Below are positions 1-8,173 of a stretch of 64,000 nt of DNA, in pieces. The stretch comes from an uncultured Lachnospiraceae bacterium (lineage in GTDB: Bacteria; Bacillota; Clostridia; Lachnospirales; Lachnospiraceae): positions 1 through 64,000 of the forward strand of contig CAJUSK010000030.1 in assembly GCA_910589075.1 (NCBI GenBank), given 5' to 3'. Below the pieces are notes generated by a model, which did no database searches, was not told where the DNA came from, and saw only the letters and a list, made by a program, of their open reading frames with translations. Every line of letters starts with the position of its first letter. Position 1 is the stretch's first letter. The translations under genes were made by a program, and so were the position numbers.

Positions 1-25
1 TTTCCTGGTATGAAACATAATCCGG

Positions 26-54
26 TTGACAAATACGATTGTTATCAGTATAAT
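26..54 (+). promoter_or_regulatory. Consensus sigma-A promoter upstream of the TnpB-like gene
   Basis: TTGACA at 26-31 and TATAAT at 49-54 are separated by exactly 17 bases, a perfect match to the vegetative promoter. Transcription would start near 61 and give a leader of about 140 bases before the ATG at 204. It is the only strong promoter seen ahead of the long co-directional run ending at 36263, so it may drive more than the first gene. Confidence 0.75.
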
Positions 55-69
55 TAACCATGCACAGCA

Positions 70-153
70 GGCTGTTATATATAGATAACAGCCAAAAAAT
101 GTAGCATTTTCAAACAAGAACTATTTTCGCAGAAGGAAACAATCTGCGAAAAT
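70..153 (+). promoter_or_regulatory. Two hairpins in the leader of the TnpB-like gene
   Basis: The first hairpin pairs 70-78 with 85-93 (9 bp, loop of 6). The second pairs 123-133 with 143-153 (11 bp, loop of 9). Both lie between the promoter and the start codon. Neither is followed by a clean T run on the plus strand, so they look more like leader structures or protein/RNA binding sites than terminators. Their role is unknown. Confidence 0.5.
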
Positions 154-203
154 ATTTCATATTTTACCGCATACAGAGTCCATCCAGAGGAGCCGCATAT
201 ACC

Positions 204-1532
204 ATGGAACGAGAAACAGTCCTCAAAACGGTACGCCAGTACAGTGCGAAGCCCATCCCGGAGGAAGAGATGGCCCGTCTTCTGGAAATAGCCGGCGACT
301 GCCAGAAGGTGAAGACATATGTCTACGCCCGCTACGGCGGCATCGGAGGCCTACCCCTTTTGTATCCGGGGAACGCAGTGCAGAATGAGATGACAGCCAG
401 CGGCCTGCGCCAGCAGCTTGGCCTGCCGTCGGTGTATTTCCACCTGGCGGTGCGGGAGGCCCTTTCGGACATCCGCAGCCGCTGGACGGCTACAAAGCAG
501 GCGGTGCGGGAGCGGGCGGATAAAAACGAGAATTTTACAGATCAGGAGAGACACTACCTGCGGTTTGTGCTTCGGTTTGACAGTGTCCTGGGGGCGGTGC
601 TTCGGTTACGGGTTCCGGAACTGGCCGGAGAGCCGGGGAAAACCCTCTCAGAACTGGAAGGGTGTGTGGATGCCTGCCGGCTCCAGGGCTACCTGCGCCG
701 GCAGGTCAGAAAATTTCACGCAAGGCCCAGTCCCGGCCGGGAGACGGGCTTTTCTGCTTCAGAGCGGGCCTTTCGCTACGGGGACCACGGCATCTACCTG
801 ACCACAAAGGAAAGCCGCCGCCGGCTGTTCATCCCCCTGACGGACAATAACCGGTACGAAAGACAGATACGCATCCTGCCGTTTCCGGAAGAAGGGCGCG
901 TGGAGATACGTGCCCTGGTGGAGCGGGCGGTGCGGGTGAAAAAAGGATATGGGGGCCGGGTGGGCATAGCCCTTGGGATACAGGTGATGCTGACCACCCA
1001 CTGGGGGAGTCGGTACGGGGAAGAAGCGGGAGTATACCATTTTGCCTGTGCGGACTATATCCGGGAGCAGGCACGGGTTCGGGGGAAAAACCGAAGCCTG
1101 GGAGGGCGCCCCGGCCGGGAGAAATATAAAAGAAAGAAAAGGCGCCTGGAAGAACGCCTGCACAGCTATATCAACCGGGAGCTGAACCGCTTCCTGGAGA
1201 CAGAGCAGCCGGGGGAAGTATACCTGGCCAGGCCGGGGGCGCCCCAGGCAGGGAAATGGGGAAAACGGGAAAACAACCGGACGACCCTGTGGCAGAGAGG
1301 GTACATCCGCAGGCGGTTGATTGAAAAATGCCGGGAGCGCGGCATAGAAGTGGTGGAAGTACCAGGAGGCGGCCTGAGAGGCCGGTGCAGCCGCTGCGGC
1401 GGGGAAGGCATGGAGGAAAAGGGACAGTTTTACTGTCCTGCCTGCGGTCACAGGGAGGATGTAAAAGCCAACCGGGCGGGGAATGCGCTGAGGCGGGGAA
1501 CAGCACCGGGGGCCGGCCGAGAGACGGAATAA
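204..1532 (+). CDS. Nuclease-dead TnpB-like protein (TldR-type candidate)
   Basis: A 442-residue protein of the TnpB/Cas12 class with the C-terminal RuvC and zinc-ribbon layout of TnpB. The zinc ribbon cysteines are C395, C398, C411 and C414, followed by the third RuvC acid D419 in a DVKAN motif. The first RuvC motif reads VGIALGI (253-259), with alanine 256 where TnpB has the catalytic Asp. The second reads EVYLARPG, with alanine 342 where the catalytic Glu is expected. Two of three metal ligands are therefore missing and DNA cleavage is unlikely, while RNA-guided DNA binding could persist. There is no TnpA partner in view. A structured stretch follows the stop codon, as a guide RNA would. 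Known nuclease-dead TnpB regulators (TldR) sit beside flagellin or transporter genes and repress promoters; here the neighbours are glycan genes. The family call is firm; the regulatory role is inference. An AGAGGAG lies 11 bases before the ATG. Confidence 0.8.
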   Translation: MERETVLKTVRQYSAKPIPEEEMARLLEIAGDCQKVKTYVYARYGGIGGLPLLYPGNAVQNEMTASGLRQQLGLPSVYFHLAVREALSDIRSRWTATKQAVRERADKNENFTDQERHYLRFVLRFDSVLGAVLRLRVPELAGEPGKTLSELEGCVDACRLQGYLRRQVRKFHARPSPGRETGFSASERAFRYGDHGIYLTTKESRRRLFIPLTDNNRYERQIRILPFPEEGRVEIRALVERAVRVKKGYGGRVGIALGIQVMLTTHWGSRYGEEAGVYHFACADYIREQARVRGKNRSLGGRPGREKYKRKKRRLEERLHSYINRELNRFLETEQPGEVYLARPGAPQAGKWGKRENNRTTLWQRGYIRRRLIEKCRERGIEVVEVPGGGLRGRCSRCGGEGMEEKGQFYCPACGHREDVKANRAGNALRRGTAPGAGRETE

Positions 1533-1539
1533 AAATAAA

Positions 1540-1800
1540 AAAGGTTATCAGGCAGGTGGACCGGATAAACCGGGCGTCCAGGCTATGGTTTCACCGCAGG
1601 GCGGACCGGGCCGCCGGGCCATGACATAGAAAAAGAACAGGACGGCATTGGAAGGCGGGGAACCCCCGCGTATTGGGTATGCCAGGACCCTGTGAACATA
1701 CAGTTTTCCGGAAGGAAAGCCATATGACGTAGCGGGGAGCGAAGCGGCCGCCTGGCCGCACCGCCCGTAAGGGGCGGCCAATGTACCTTATTATCTGGAA
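1540..1800 (+). ncRNA. Candidate guide RNA (omega-RNA-like) of the dead TnpB
   Basis: The 331 bases between the TnpB-like stop and the next gene have no ORF with a credible start, but hold at least seven hairpins: 1557-1561/1576-1580, 1600-1604/1611-1615, 1655-1660/1664-1669 inside 1644-1648/1679-1683, 1690-1693/1700-1703, 1705-1709/1714-1718 with a GGAA loop, 1744-1749/1754-1759, and 1761-1766/1772-1777. TnpB guide RNAs are encoded at and just beyond the 3' end of tnpB, with the guide at the RNA's 3' end, so the guide would begin shortly after 1777. The exact ends are unknown. The alternatives are a leader structure of the next gene or an unrelated ncRNA. Confidence 0.5.
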
Positions 1801-1863
1801 CAGGGAAAGCGGGAAGGGCATGCCCGAAGAAAAGGGCAGCAAAAGGAAAGAGGAACAGCGGAA

Positions 1864-4416
1864 ATGAGGAAGGCGCAGAAGAAACAGGCGGAAGCGTTTA
1901 TAAAGCTGCTGGAAGAAGCCCATGACGAGGCGGCAGCGGCCCTGCGGAAAGGGAAGCGGGAAACGGCCGGGCAGATACTGGCCGACTGCCAGGCGGGGGC
2001 GGTGAGCCTTGGGGAGATGGTGGAAGCCACAGAAGGGGAAGGGACAAACACCGTATCCCTGTTGGAGGAATACTGTGAAATGCTCTACGAGGCCCATGGG
2101 GAGGCTGCCGGAGGGGGTGGAAACCCGGGCGGGATGATCAGGCGGCTGCGCAGACAGCTTGTGCGCGTAGGGAACAGCATAAAGAATGACATCCCTGTCA
2201 GTTATGAGATTGTATTTATGCCCTACAAGGCGTCCATGTGGGACTCCCTGGAGAGCGTATGGCAGGCAGCCCAGGCGGACCCGGACTGCGACGCCTATGT
2301 GGTGCCGTTGCCTTATTATGAGAGGAAGCCGGACGGAAGCCCCGGCGCGGTATGCTATGAAGGGGGAGAGTTCCCGAAAGAGGTGCCGGTGACCCACTAC
2401 AGGGCCTACAGAGTAGAAGAGAGGAAACCGGATGCCATCTACATCCATAACCCCTACGACGACGTCAACATCGTAACCAGCGTCTACCCGGAGTTTTACT
2501 CCCGGGAGCTGAAACAGCATACAGAGTGCCTTGTATACATCCCCTACTATGCCACGGCGGGTGGGATGAGCGAGGCCCAGGCGATGTGCCCGGCGTATCT
2601 GCATGCGGATTATATTGTGATCCAGTCGGAGCGGCTGAGGAAGTTCTTTGATAAAGGAATACCGGATGAAAAGTTCCTGGCGCTGGGCTCCCCGAAATTT
2701 GACAGCGTGATCAGGAAGTGCCAGAACCCGCCGGAGCCGCCGGAGGAATGGGCGGGCAGGATGAAAGGCAGGAAGGTGTACTTTTATAACACAAGCCTGG
2801 GAGGGATGCTGGGGAACACAGAGGCATTTTTAAAGAAGATGGAGTATGTGTTTTCAGTGTTTAAGGGACGTGAGGACGCATGCCTGTTATGGAGGCCCCA
2901 CCCGCTGTTGGAGTCCACCTTTGCGTCCATGCGTGCAGAATATAAGCCATGGTTTGACAGACTGAAGGAGACGTATATCCGGGAGGGATGTGGGATTTAT
3001 GATGATACCCCGGATATGGAGAATACGATAGCGTTATCGGATGTGTATATCGGGGATTCGGGGACGAGCGTTACCTCATTGTTTGGGGTGGCGGGGAAGC
3101 CGCTGTTTATCCTGAATAACTTGATTCACAGCCTGCCAGGAGAGGATGACTGGAGAGGGGAACGGCTTGCGAATGTTTCCTTTGATATGTGGGGAAATGA
3201 CCGGTATCAGGTGACGGCGAATAACCAGCTGTGGTTTTCTGAGAACAATGATTATCATTACAAGTTTTATATGGATTTGGGAAGCGGATATTCTGCGGGC
3301 GGATATTATATGAGGGCGATTGAAGTAGGTGACCGGGTGTACATAACGCCTGGCACTTCTCAGCACCTGCTGGTAATACAGGACAAGAAGATCAGGAGAA
3401 TTGAGTTAAAAAAAGAGACTATACATGGGGGTGCTTTTTTAAATTGCTGGTATAACGAAACATATCTGTTTTTGTTTCCGTTCCGATATCCATATCTTGT
3501 TCGGTTTCAATTTGAAACGGAGCGGATTGATTATATAGACGGTATAAGGGAGTTTCTTGTACAAGAAGATCGTGGAGAATGGCTGTGTGGTGGCATATGC
3601 CCGTATGGGAATGAACTGATTCTTGCATCTCCTGTGGAAGATCGTTTTCTCTTCATGGATACAAACACATTACAGATAAGAGAACTACGCAGTCGTTCCG
3701 GCAGTAACCATGGGATACAGGGCGTTGTATGGGACGGCAGCGTGTTGTGGCTGCTGCCTTTAAAGGGAATGGTCGTTATACGATGGAATCCTGAGACGGG
3801 AGACATAAAAGAATATGATCATCTCCCGGAAGGGTTTAGGACAATCAGATGGCCGGGGGATTTGCCGTGTGATGAAAGGCCCTTTGGGAGTATGATGTTT
3901 TCGAAAGAGGGTGAGAAAGAATATATTGTAATGTCCCCCTGCTGGGGGAATATGTATGTGACTCTTGATCCGGAAAGTGGAAAAATGGAAAAATGGGAAC
4001 CTCCGTTTTATATGACTAATCGTGGAAAGAACTGTTATTTTAGTGCTGGTGGAATGGGTGGGTTTTCTATTACGCTTTCGCAGCTTGGCAAACCGGAATG
4101 CCGGATATGGTATGCCCCGGAAAGGCGGCTCTTTGATATTCATATAGTGACAAAGGAATGGAAGGAAGTGGAGATATCCTACGACTATCATGATTTGCTG
4201 GAACATGAACCAGGATTTATGGTGGAATCGGAGTGGCTGCGGTATTGCCTGAAAGAGAATGCATTCAACTCTCTGAAAGATTTATTGGATGGAAATATAA
4301 CAGGGAACCCGTTTGAACGTACTCGTCAGCTTGCATCATTTGCAGAGATCAATGCAAATACGGCAGGAACCTGTGGACAGAATATTCATCAATTTGTGAT
4401 AACTAAGATTGGATAG
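1864..4416 (+). CDS. CDP-glycerol:glycerophosphotransferase-like protein with C-terminal propeller-like half
   Basis: An 850-residue cytoplasmic protein with no signal peptide. Residues 1-100 are helical and Lys/Glu/Ala-rich. Residues 110-430 look like a CDP-glycerol (polyol-phosphate) transferase of the TagB/TagF class, with RPHP at 344-347 and DSGTS at 398-402 in place of the usual DYSS. Residues 460-850 contain repeated strand-rich segments with W-D/N-G spacing, suggesting a beta-propeller, which is unusual for this class. It would transfer a glycerol- or other polyol-phosphate to a glycan or protein acceptor. Base composition drops within the gene: 32 of 60 bases are G/C at 2461-2520 but only 21 of 60 at 3421-3480, as if the 3' half came with the AT-rich downstream genes. 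The start is supported by GAGGAA upstream. Confidence 0.75.
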   Translation: MRKAQKKQAEAFIKLLEEAHDEAAAALRKGKRETAGQILADCQAGAVSLGEMVEATEGEGTNTVSLLEEYCEMLYEAHGEAAGGGGNPGGMIRRLRRQLVRVGNSIKNDIPVSYEIVFMPYKASMWDSLESVWQAAQADPDCDAYVVPLPYYERKPDGSPGAVCYEGGEFPKEVPVTHYRAYRVEERKPDAIYIHNPYDDVNIVTSVYPEFYSRELKQHTECLVYIPYYATAGGMSEAQAMCPAYLHADYIVIQSERLRKFFDKGIPDEKFLALGSPKFDSVIRKCQNPPEPPEEWAGRMKGRKVYFYNTSLGGMLGNTEAFLKKMEYVFSVFKGREDACLLWRPHPLLESTFASMRAEYKPWFDRLKETYIREGCGIYDDTPDMENTIALSDVYIGDSGTSVTSLFGVAGKPLFILNNLIHSLPGEDDWRGERLANVSFDMWGNDRYQVTANNQLWFSENNDYHYKFYMDLGSGYSAGGYYMRAIEVGDRVYITPGTSQHLLVIQDKKIRRIELKKETIHGGAFLNCWYNETYLFLFPFRYPYLVRFQFETERIDYIDGIREFLVQEDRGEWLCGGICPYGNELILASPVEDRFLFMDTNTLQIRELRSRSGSNHGIQGVVWDGSVLWLLPLKGMVVIRWNPETGDIKEYDHLPEGFRTIRWPGDLPCDERPFGSMMFSKEGEKEYIVMSPCWGNMYVTLDPESGKMEKWEPPFYMTNRGKNCYFSAGGMGGFSITLSQLGKPECRIWYAPERRLFDIHIVTKEWKEVEISYDYHDLLEHEPGFMVESEWLRYCLKENAFNSLKDLLDGNITGNPFERTRQLASFAEINANTAGTCGQNIHQFVITKIG

Positions 4417-4463
4417 ATAAAGGCAGGATTATTCGATTTGCATAAAAAAGGAGGGCGGAGATT

Positions 4464-5195
4464 ATGGAAATATGGGCCCATAGAGGATGCAGTCAGATGT
4501 ATCCGGAAAATACGCTGACTGCATTTAACAAAGCGGCAGTCCTGAAAGGACTTGCGGGAATAGAACTTGATATACAGCTTACCAGGGATGGGCATATGGT
4601 GGTCTGTCATGATGAAGATGTGAGCAGGACGACGGATGGTATTGGCAGATTGTGCGATCATACACTGGCGGAATTGAAAAAGCTGAAAATTGATGCCGGA
4701 GACGGGAAGTATGAGCGGATACCGGAAATGGCGGAAGTACTGGATCTGCTAAAAGATAAAATGCAAAATGGCCTGCGGCTCAATATAGAATTAAAGAACA
4801 GCATAATCCCTTATGAAGGGATGGAAGAAAAAATTGTTTCACTAATCGAAAGATATAATTTGCAGGACAAAGTCGTTTATTCTTCTTTTTATGCAAGGTC
4901 GATTGAGAAAATCAGAAAAATTTGTCCAGGAGGGGTATCTGAGACAGCAATATTAGACAATAAAGTCTCAGATTGTCTGTACAAATTGAAAGGCGGATGC
5001 GGTGCGGATGCACTTCATCCCTATTGGCGCGGAATGGACTTGCCTGCCGAAGAAATCAGAAGGTATACGGTACGGGCATATTTTTCAGGCCATCTGTATC
5101 CGGAAAAACCGACTGGAACAAAGTTGGATCTTACTGCGCTGGAACAGAAGGGGATTACCGATGTTTTTCTGAATGAACCGGAGCGCTATCTGTAG
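4464..5195 (+). CDS. Glycerophosphodiester phosphodiesterase family protein
   Basis: A 243-residue GDPD-family TIM barrel, the usual length for cytoplasmic members. The N-terminus has the HRG...ENT motif (residues 6-17), the E-D metal pair (ELDIQ) and the catalytic CHDE near residue 50. These enzymes hydrolyse glycerophosphodiesters to an alcohol and sn-glycerol 3-phosphate. There is no signal peptide, so it acts inside the cell. Among CDP-glycerol-type genes it could supply or recycle glycerol 3-phosphate, for example for the cytidylyltransferase domain encoded at 32389-34926, or trim a phosphoglycerol glycan. A strong AAAGGAGG precedes the ATG, 47 bases after the previous stop. Confidence 0.85.
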   Translation: MEIWAHRGCSQMYPENTLTAFNKAAVLKGLAGIELDIQLTRDGHMVVCHDEDVSRTTDGIGRLCDHTLAELKKLKIDAGDGKYERIPEMAEVLDLLKDKMQNGLRLNIELKNSIIPYEGMEEKIVSLIERYNLQDKVVYSSFYARSIEKIRKICPGGVSETAILDNKVSDCLYKLKGGCGADALHPYWRGMDLPAEEIRRYTVRAYFSGHLYPEKPTGTKLDLTALEQKGITDVFLNEPERYL

Positions 5196-5301
5196 AATTG
5201 GCAGCCTGCATATAGGAGATTTGTCTGTATGATGATTGTACTGTTTCAATATTTTGAAGGAATATCCTATTGCACAACAGTAAAAGTCCTGTAAGGGGAA
5301 A

Positions 5302-6039
5302 ATGAATGTGAATTTTGCAATTGTACTGGCTGCCGGTGTAGGGCAGCGGATGAGAAATGGCGGTCTGCCCAAACAGTTTCTGAAACTTATGGGGAAACCT
5401 GTCATTATCTACACACTGGAAAAATTTGAAGAGAGCAGTGAGATTGATGAAGTGATAGTTGTCTGTCATGGGAGCTATGTTGAGCATATGAAGCAGTATC
5501 TTCAGATGTACCAGATCAGTAAAGTCAAGAGGATTACTGTGGGTGGGAATGACAGGCAGAGCAGTTTGCGCCGGGGGCTGGATGCAGTCGTGGAACATGG
5601 AGGCGGACCAGAAGATATTGTTGTCATTCATGACGGAGTGCGTCCGCTGGTACATGTGTCAACCATTCATGAAAATATACGTGTTGCCGGGAAATATGGA
5701 TGTGCGGTTACTGTACAGCCGGTGACCGAAACCGTTGTAATTACGGAAACCGACAGTGCGATTATGAGCGATTTTAAAAAACGGGCAGATACCTATTCTA
5801 TGACAGCTCCCCAGACATTTCAGTTGGAAAGAATTTTGAAAGCCTATGCAGAGGCGGACAGATTTAACGGTCAGGATATACCATTGCTGGATGCAGCTAT
5901 GGTATATGCACAGACAGGCGGAGAGATTCATCTGGTAAAAGAACAGGGTTCGAATTTAAAGATTACAACGCCGGAAGATTTTTATTGTCTCAAGGCAATA
6001 TTGGAACTGGAAGAAAATAAGTTTGTGTTTGGATTGTAG
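5302..6039 (+). CDS. IspD/TarI-type cytidylyltransferase
   Basis: A 245-residue nucleotidyltransferase of the IspD family. The N-terminus has the CTP-binding signature VLAAGVGQRM followed by PKQF, and HDGVRPL and the later TAPQTF segment are present. Members make either 4-diphosphocytidyl-methylerythritol or CDP-ribitol (TarI). Because no other MEP-pathway gene is near and both flanks are glycan genes with CDP-polyol transferases, a CDP-polyol role such as CDP-ribitol is more likely. No TarJ-type ribulose 5-phosphate reductase is seen, so the exact substrate is open. The start has GTAAGGGG upstream. The gene ends 9 bases before the next start. Confidence 0.8.
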   Translation: MNVNFAIVLAAGVGQRMRNGGLPKQFLKLMGKPVIIYTLEKFEESSEIDEVIVVCHGSYVEHMKQYLQMYQISKVKRITVGGNDRQSSLRRGLDAVVEHGGGPEDIVVIHDGVRPLVHVSTIHENIRVAGKYGCAVTVQPVTETVVITETDSAIMSDFKKRADTYSMTAPQTFQLERILKAYAEADRFNGQDIPLLDAAMVYAQTGGEIHLVKEQGSNLKITTPEDFYCLKAILELEENKFVFGL

Positions 6040-6048
6040 GGAGATGGC

Positions 6049-7131
6049 ATGGTAGAGCAGAGAGATCTGGAAATTATCTTTAATAATCCTATTGACTGGG
6101 AGCGCTTTCGAAATAAAACAGTGCTTGTTACAGGGGCGACCGGGCGTCTGGGGATGTATATTGTGGAGGCAATCAGCAAAGCGGACATTGACTGGAATCT
6201 GAATATAAAGATAATTGCTTTGGCGAGAAACCAGGATAAGCTGTGTCATGTATTCGGGAATTCCTTAAAACTACCCAATTTATATACGCTTGTACAGGAT
6301 ATAACAGAACCTGTGCACTGGGAAGGCGATATCCATTTTATATTTCATACGGCAGGTGCAGCCAGTCCCCGGGATTTTACCAACTGGCCTGTAGATACGT
6401 TGTGGGGACATGTGCAGGGAACCCGCCATATACTGGAACTGGCGCGTGAAAAGAACTGTGAGAGAGTTCTATATGTGTCGACAGTGGAGGTATATGGTGA
6501 ATGGAATCTGGGAGAGGGAATCCGTGAAGAAGATATGGGTCGTATGCAATGTAATCATGCAAGAGCATGTTATCCGGAGGCAAAGCGGTTGTGTGAAACA
6601 ATGCTGGCATCTTATGAGGCACAGTATGGGATTCCATATATCAGTGTCCGGTTGTGCCATACCTTTGGCCCTGGTATAACGCTCCATGATGGACGGGCTT
6701 TTTCAGAATTTATCCGTAATGTTATAGAAGGAGAAGATATTGTATTGCAATCAGACGGAAGCGCTGTCAGAACATATACGTATGTATCGGATGCAGTCGG
6801 GGCAATGCTGCTGGCGTTTACAAAGGGGACAGAACATTGCTATAACATTGCGAATACAGATAATCTGATCAGCATACGGGATTTGGCAAAACTGATTGCA
6901 GGACTGGATACGAAAGGAAAGGTACAGGTGAAATATGCCGGTAGGGAAGAACCGACATTACAATATCTTCCGTTTAAACTCGGTATTATGAATGTTGATA
7001 AAATGATTGGATTGGGCTGGAGACCACAGGTTGGACTGGAGGACGCTTTTCGATATACGTTGGAATCGTTTATGCAGAGAAATGACAGGACAGAAATAAA
7101 GAGCCAACAGACGGATGCAGGCTTGATTTGA
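6049..7131 (+). CDS. NAD-dependent epimerase/dehydratase (nucleotide-sugar type)
   Basis: A 360-residue extended short-chain dehydrogenase. TGATGRLG at residues 29-36 is the NAD-binding glycine motif. The catalytic set is present: STVEVYGE holds the Ser/Thr, and the YPEAKR stretch gives the YxxxK pair. The family epimerizes, dehydrates or decarboxylates nucleotide-linked sugars, so this enzyme probably prepares an activated sugar for the glycosyltransferases downstream. It follows the cytidylyltransferase by only 9 bases, so the two may act on the same CDP-linked substrate. That pairing is inference. Specificity cannot be read from the sequence. Confidence 0.8.
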   Translation: MVEQRDLEIIFNNPIDWERFRNKTVLVTGATGRLGMYIVEAISKADIDWNLNIKIIALARNQDKLCHVFGNSLKLPNLYTLVQDITEPVHWEGDIHFIFHTAGAASPRDFTNWPVDTLWGHVQGTRHILELAREKNCERVLYVSTVEVYGEWNLGEGIREEDMGRMQCNHARACYPEAKRLCETMLASYEAQYGIPYISVRLCHTFGPGITLHDGRAFSEFIRNVIEGEDIVLQSDGSAVRTYTYVSDAVGAMLLAFTKGTEHCYNIANTDNLISIRDLAKLIAGLDTKGKVQVKYAGREEPTLQYLPFKLGIMNVDKMIGLGWRPQVGLEDAFRYTLESFMQRNDRTEIKSQQTDAGLI

Positions 7132-7152
7132 TTATTTGGAGGAACAGAGAAA

Positions 7153-8151
7153 ATGAAGCTACTGATTTGGGGACTGGGACAGTTGCTGTTTCAGACAGCA
7201 AAAAAAATCCCGGAAAAGAATATTGCAGGTTATATAGATACGTATAAAACAAAAGATGAATTTGCCGGAAAACCTTTGTATGCGCCGAATGAATTACAGG
7301 ATGTTGAATATGATGCCATACTGGTTTCCACTCTTTGGTCGGAAGAAGTTGCGCAGACTTGCCGGGAACTTGCAATACCACTGGAGAAGGTAATTTTTGT
7401 TTATGGAAATATACGTTTGTCAGATATGAATCCGGATTATGCATTTGTTACAAAGATCTGTGGAGAGAAGTTTGCTGATTTTATTCGTAACCGTTATCAT
7501 TTGATCCGGGAAATAGAGATTGACCTTGATATGGAGAAAAAAGATTTTGATATTGGGGACTATTCTCATAAAAAATATTACAGAAATGATTATGTGCGTT
7601 TAAAGACGCTGGAACTGTTGGTTGACGAAATAAAAAGATATCATATACAAGGACAGATTGCGGAATTGGGAGTGTTTCAGGGAGACTTTGCAAGTTTACT
7701 GAATGCAGCTTTTCCTGATAGAAAGTTGTATCTGTTTGATACATTCCAGGGTTTTTCCGATGAAGAGCTGGAAAAAGAACTGGAAGATGAGATGGCGCTT
7801 GTAACACGTGATATTTATAAAGATACAATATCCGTTCAGACTGTGATGGATAAAATGAAGTATCCGGAGAACGTCATTGTTAAGAAAGGATTTTTCCCTG
7901 ATTCACTGGGAGATCTTGATGAGAAATTTGCAGTTGTATCGCTGGACTGTGACTGGGAAGAGTCATTGTACCAGGGACTATTGTATTTTTATCCGCGATT
8001 GTCGGCAGGGGGATATATTCTGTTACATGATTACAACAACCTTGTCTGTTGTGCAAAAAAAGCTGTGAAGCGATATGAGCAGGAGATGAATATACGGATT
8101 TCTAAAGTTCCGATCTGCGATGCGCAGGGCAGTTTGATTATAACAAAGTAA
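7153..8151 (+). CDS. TylF/MycF-type methyltransferase with N-terminal Rossmann-like module
   Basis: A 332-residue two-domain protein. Residues 1-95 are the small Rossmann-like module that recurs through this locus (IWGLGQLL glycine loop at residues 5-12). Residues 140-330 match the TylF/macrocin O-methyltransferase family, with AELGVFQGDFA as the SAM-binding motif near 168, a LFDTFQGF strand, and a late LHDY metal-binding segment. TylF enzymes methylate sugar hydroxyls with S-adenosylmethionine and Mg2+. Here the acceptor is probably a glycan sugar. A second protein of the same design is encoded at 9397-10461, on the other side of a TagF-like gene. GGAGG lies before the ATG. Confidence 0.8.
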   Translation: MKLLIWGLGQLLFQTAKKIPEKNIAGYIDTYKTKDEFAGKPLYAPNELQDVEYDAILVSTLWSEEVAQTCRELAIPLEKVIFVYGNIRLSDMNPDYAFVTKICGEKFADFIRNRYHLIREIEIDLDMEKKDFDIGDYSHKKYYRNDYVRLKTLELLVDEIKRYHIQGQIAELGVFQGDFASLLNAAFPDRKLYLFDTFQGFSDEELEKELEDEMALVTRDIYKDTISVQTVMDKMKYPENVIVKKGFFPDSLGDLDEKFAVVSLDCDWEESLYQGLLYFYPRLSAGGYILLHDYNNLVCCAKKAVKRYEQEMNIRISKVPICDAQGSLIITK

Positions 8152-8173
8152 AAGAAACCGGGAAACTGAAAAG

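Noticed and set aside
204..1800. Active IS605/IS607-type insertion sequence
   Set aside because: There is no TnpA gene, no visible transposon ends, and two catalytic residues of the TnpB-like protein are lost.
1591..2604. A 337-codon minus-strand frame over the RNA candidate and first glycan gene
   Set aside because: No recognisable domain; it is antisense to an intact transferase domain, and G+C-rich sequence readily leaves such frames open.
5302..6039. Housekeeping IspD of the isoprenoid pathway
   Set aside because: No ispF or other pathway gene is nearby, and the gene is embedded among CDP-polyol and glycan genes; it is better read as a glycan cytidylyltransferase, though the family alone cannot exclude IspD.
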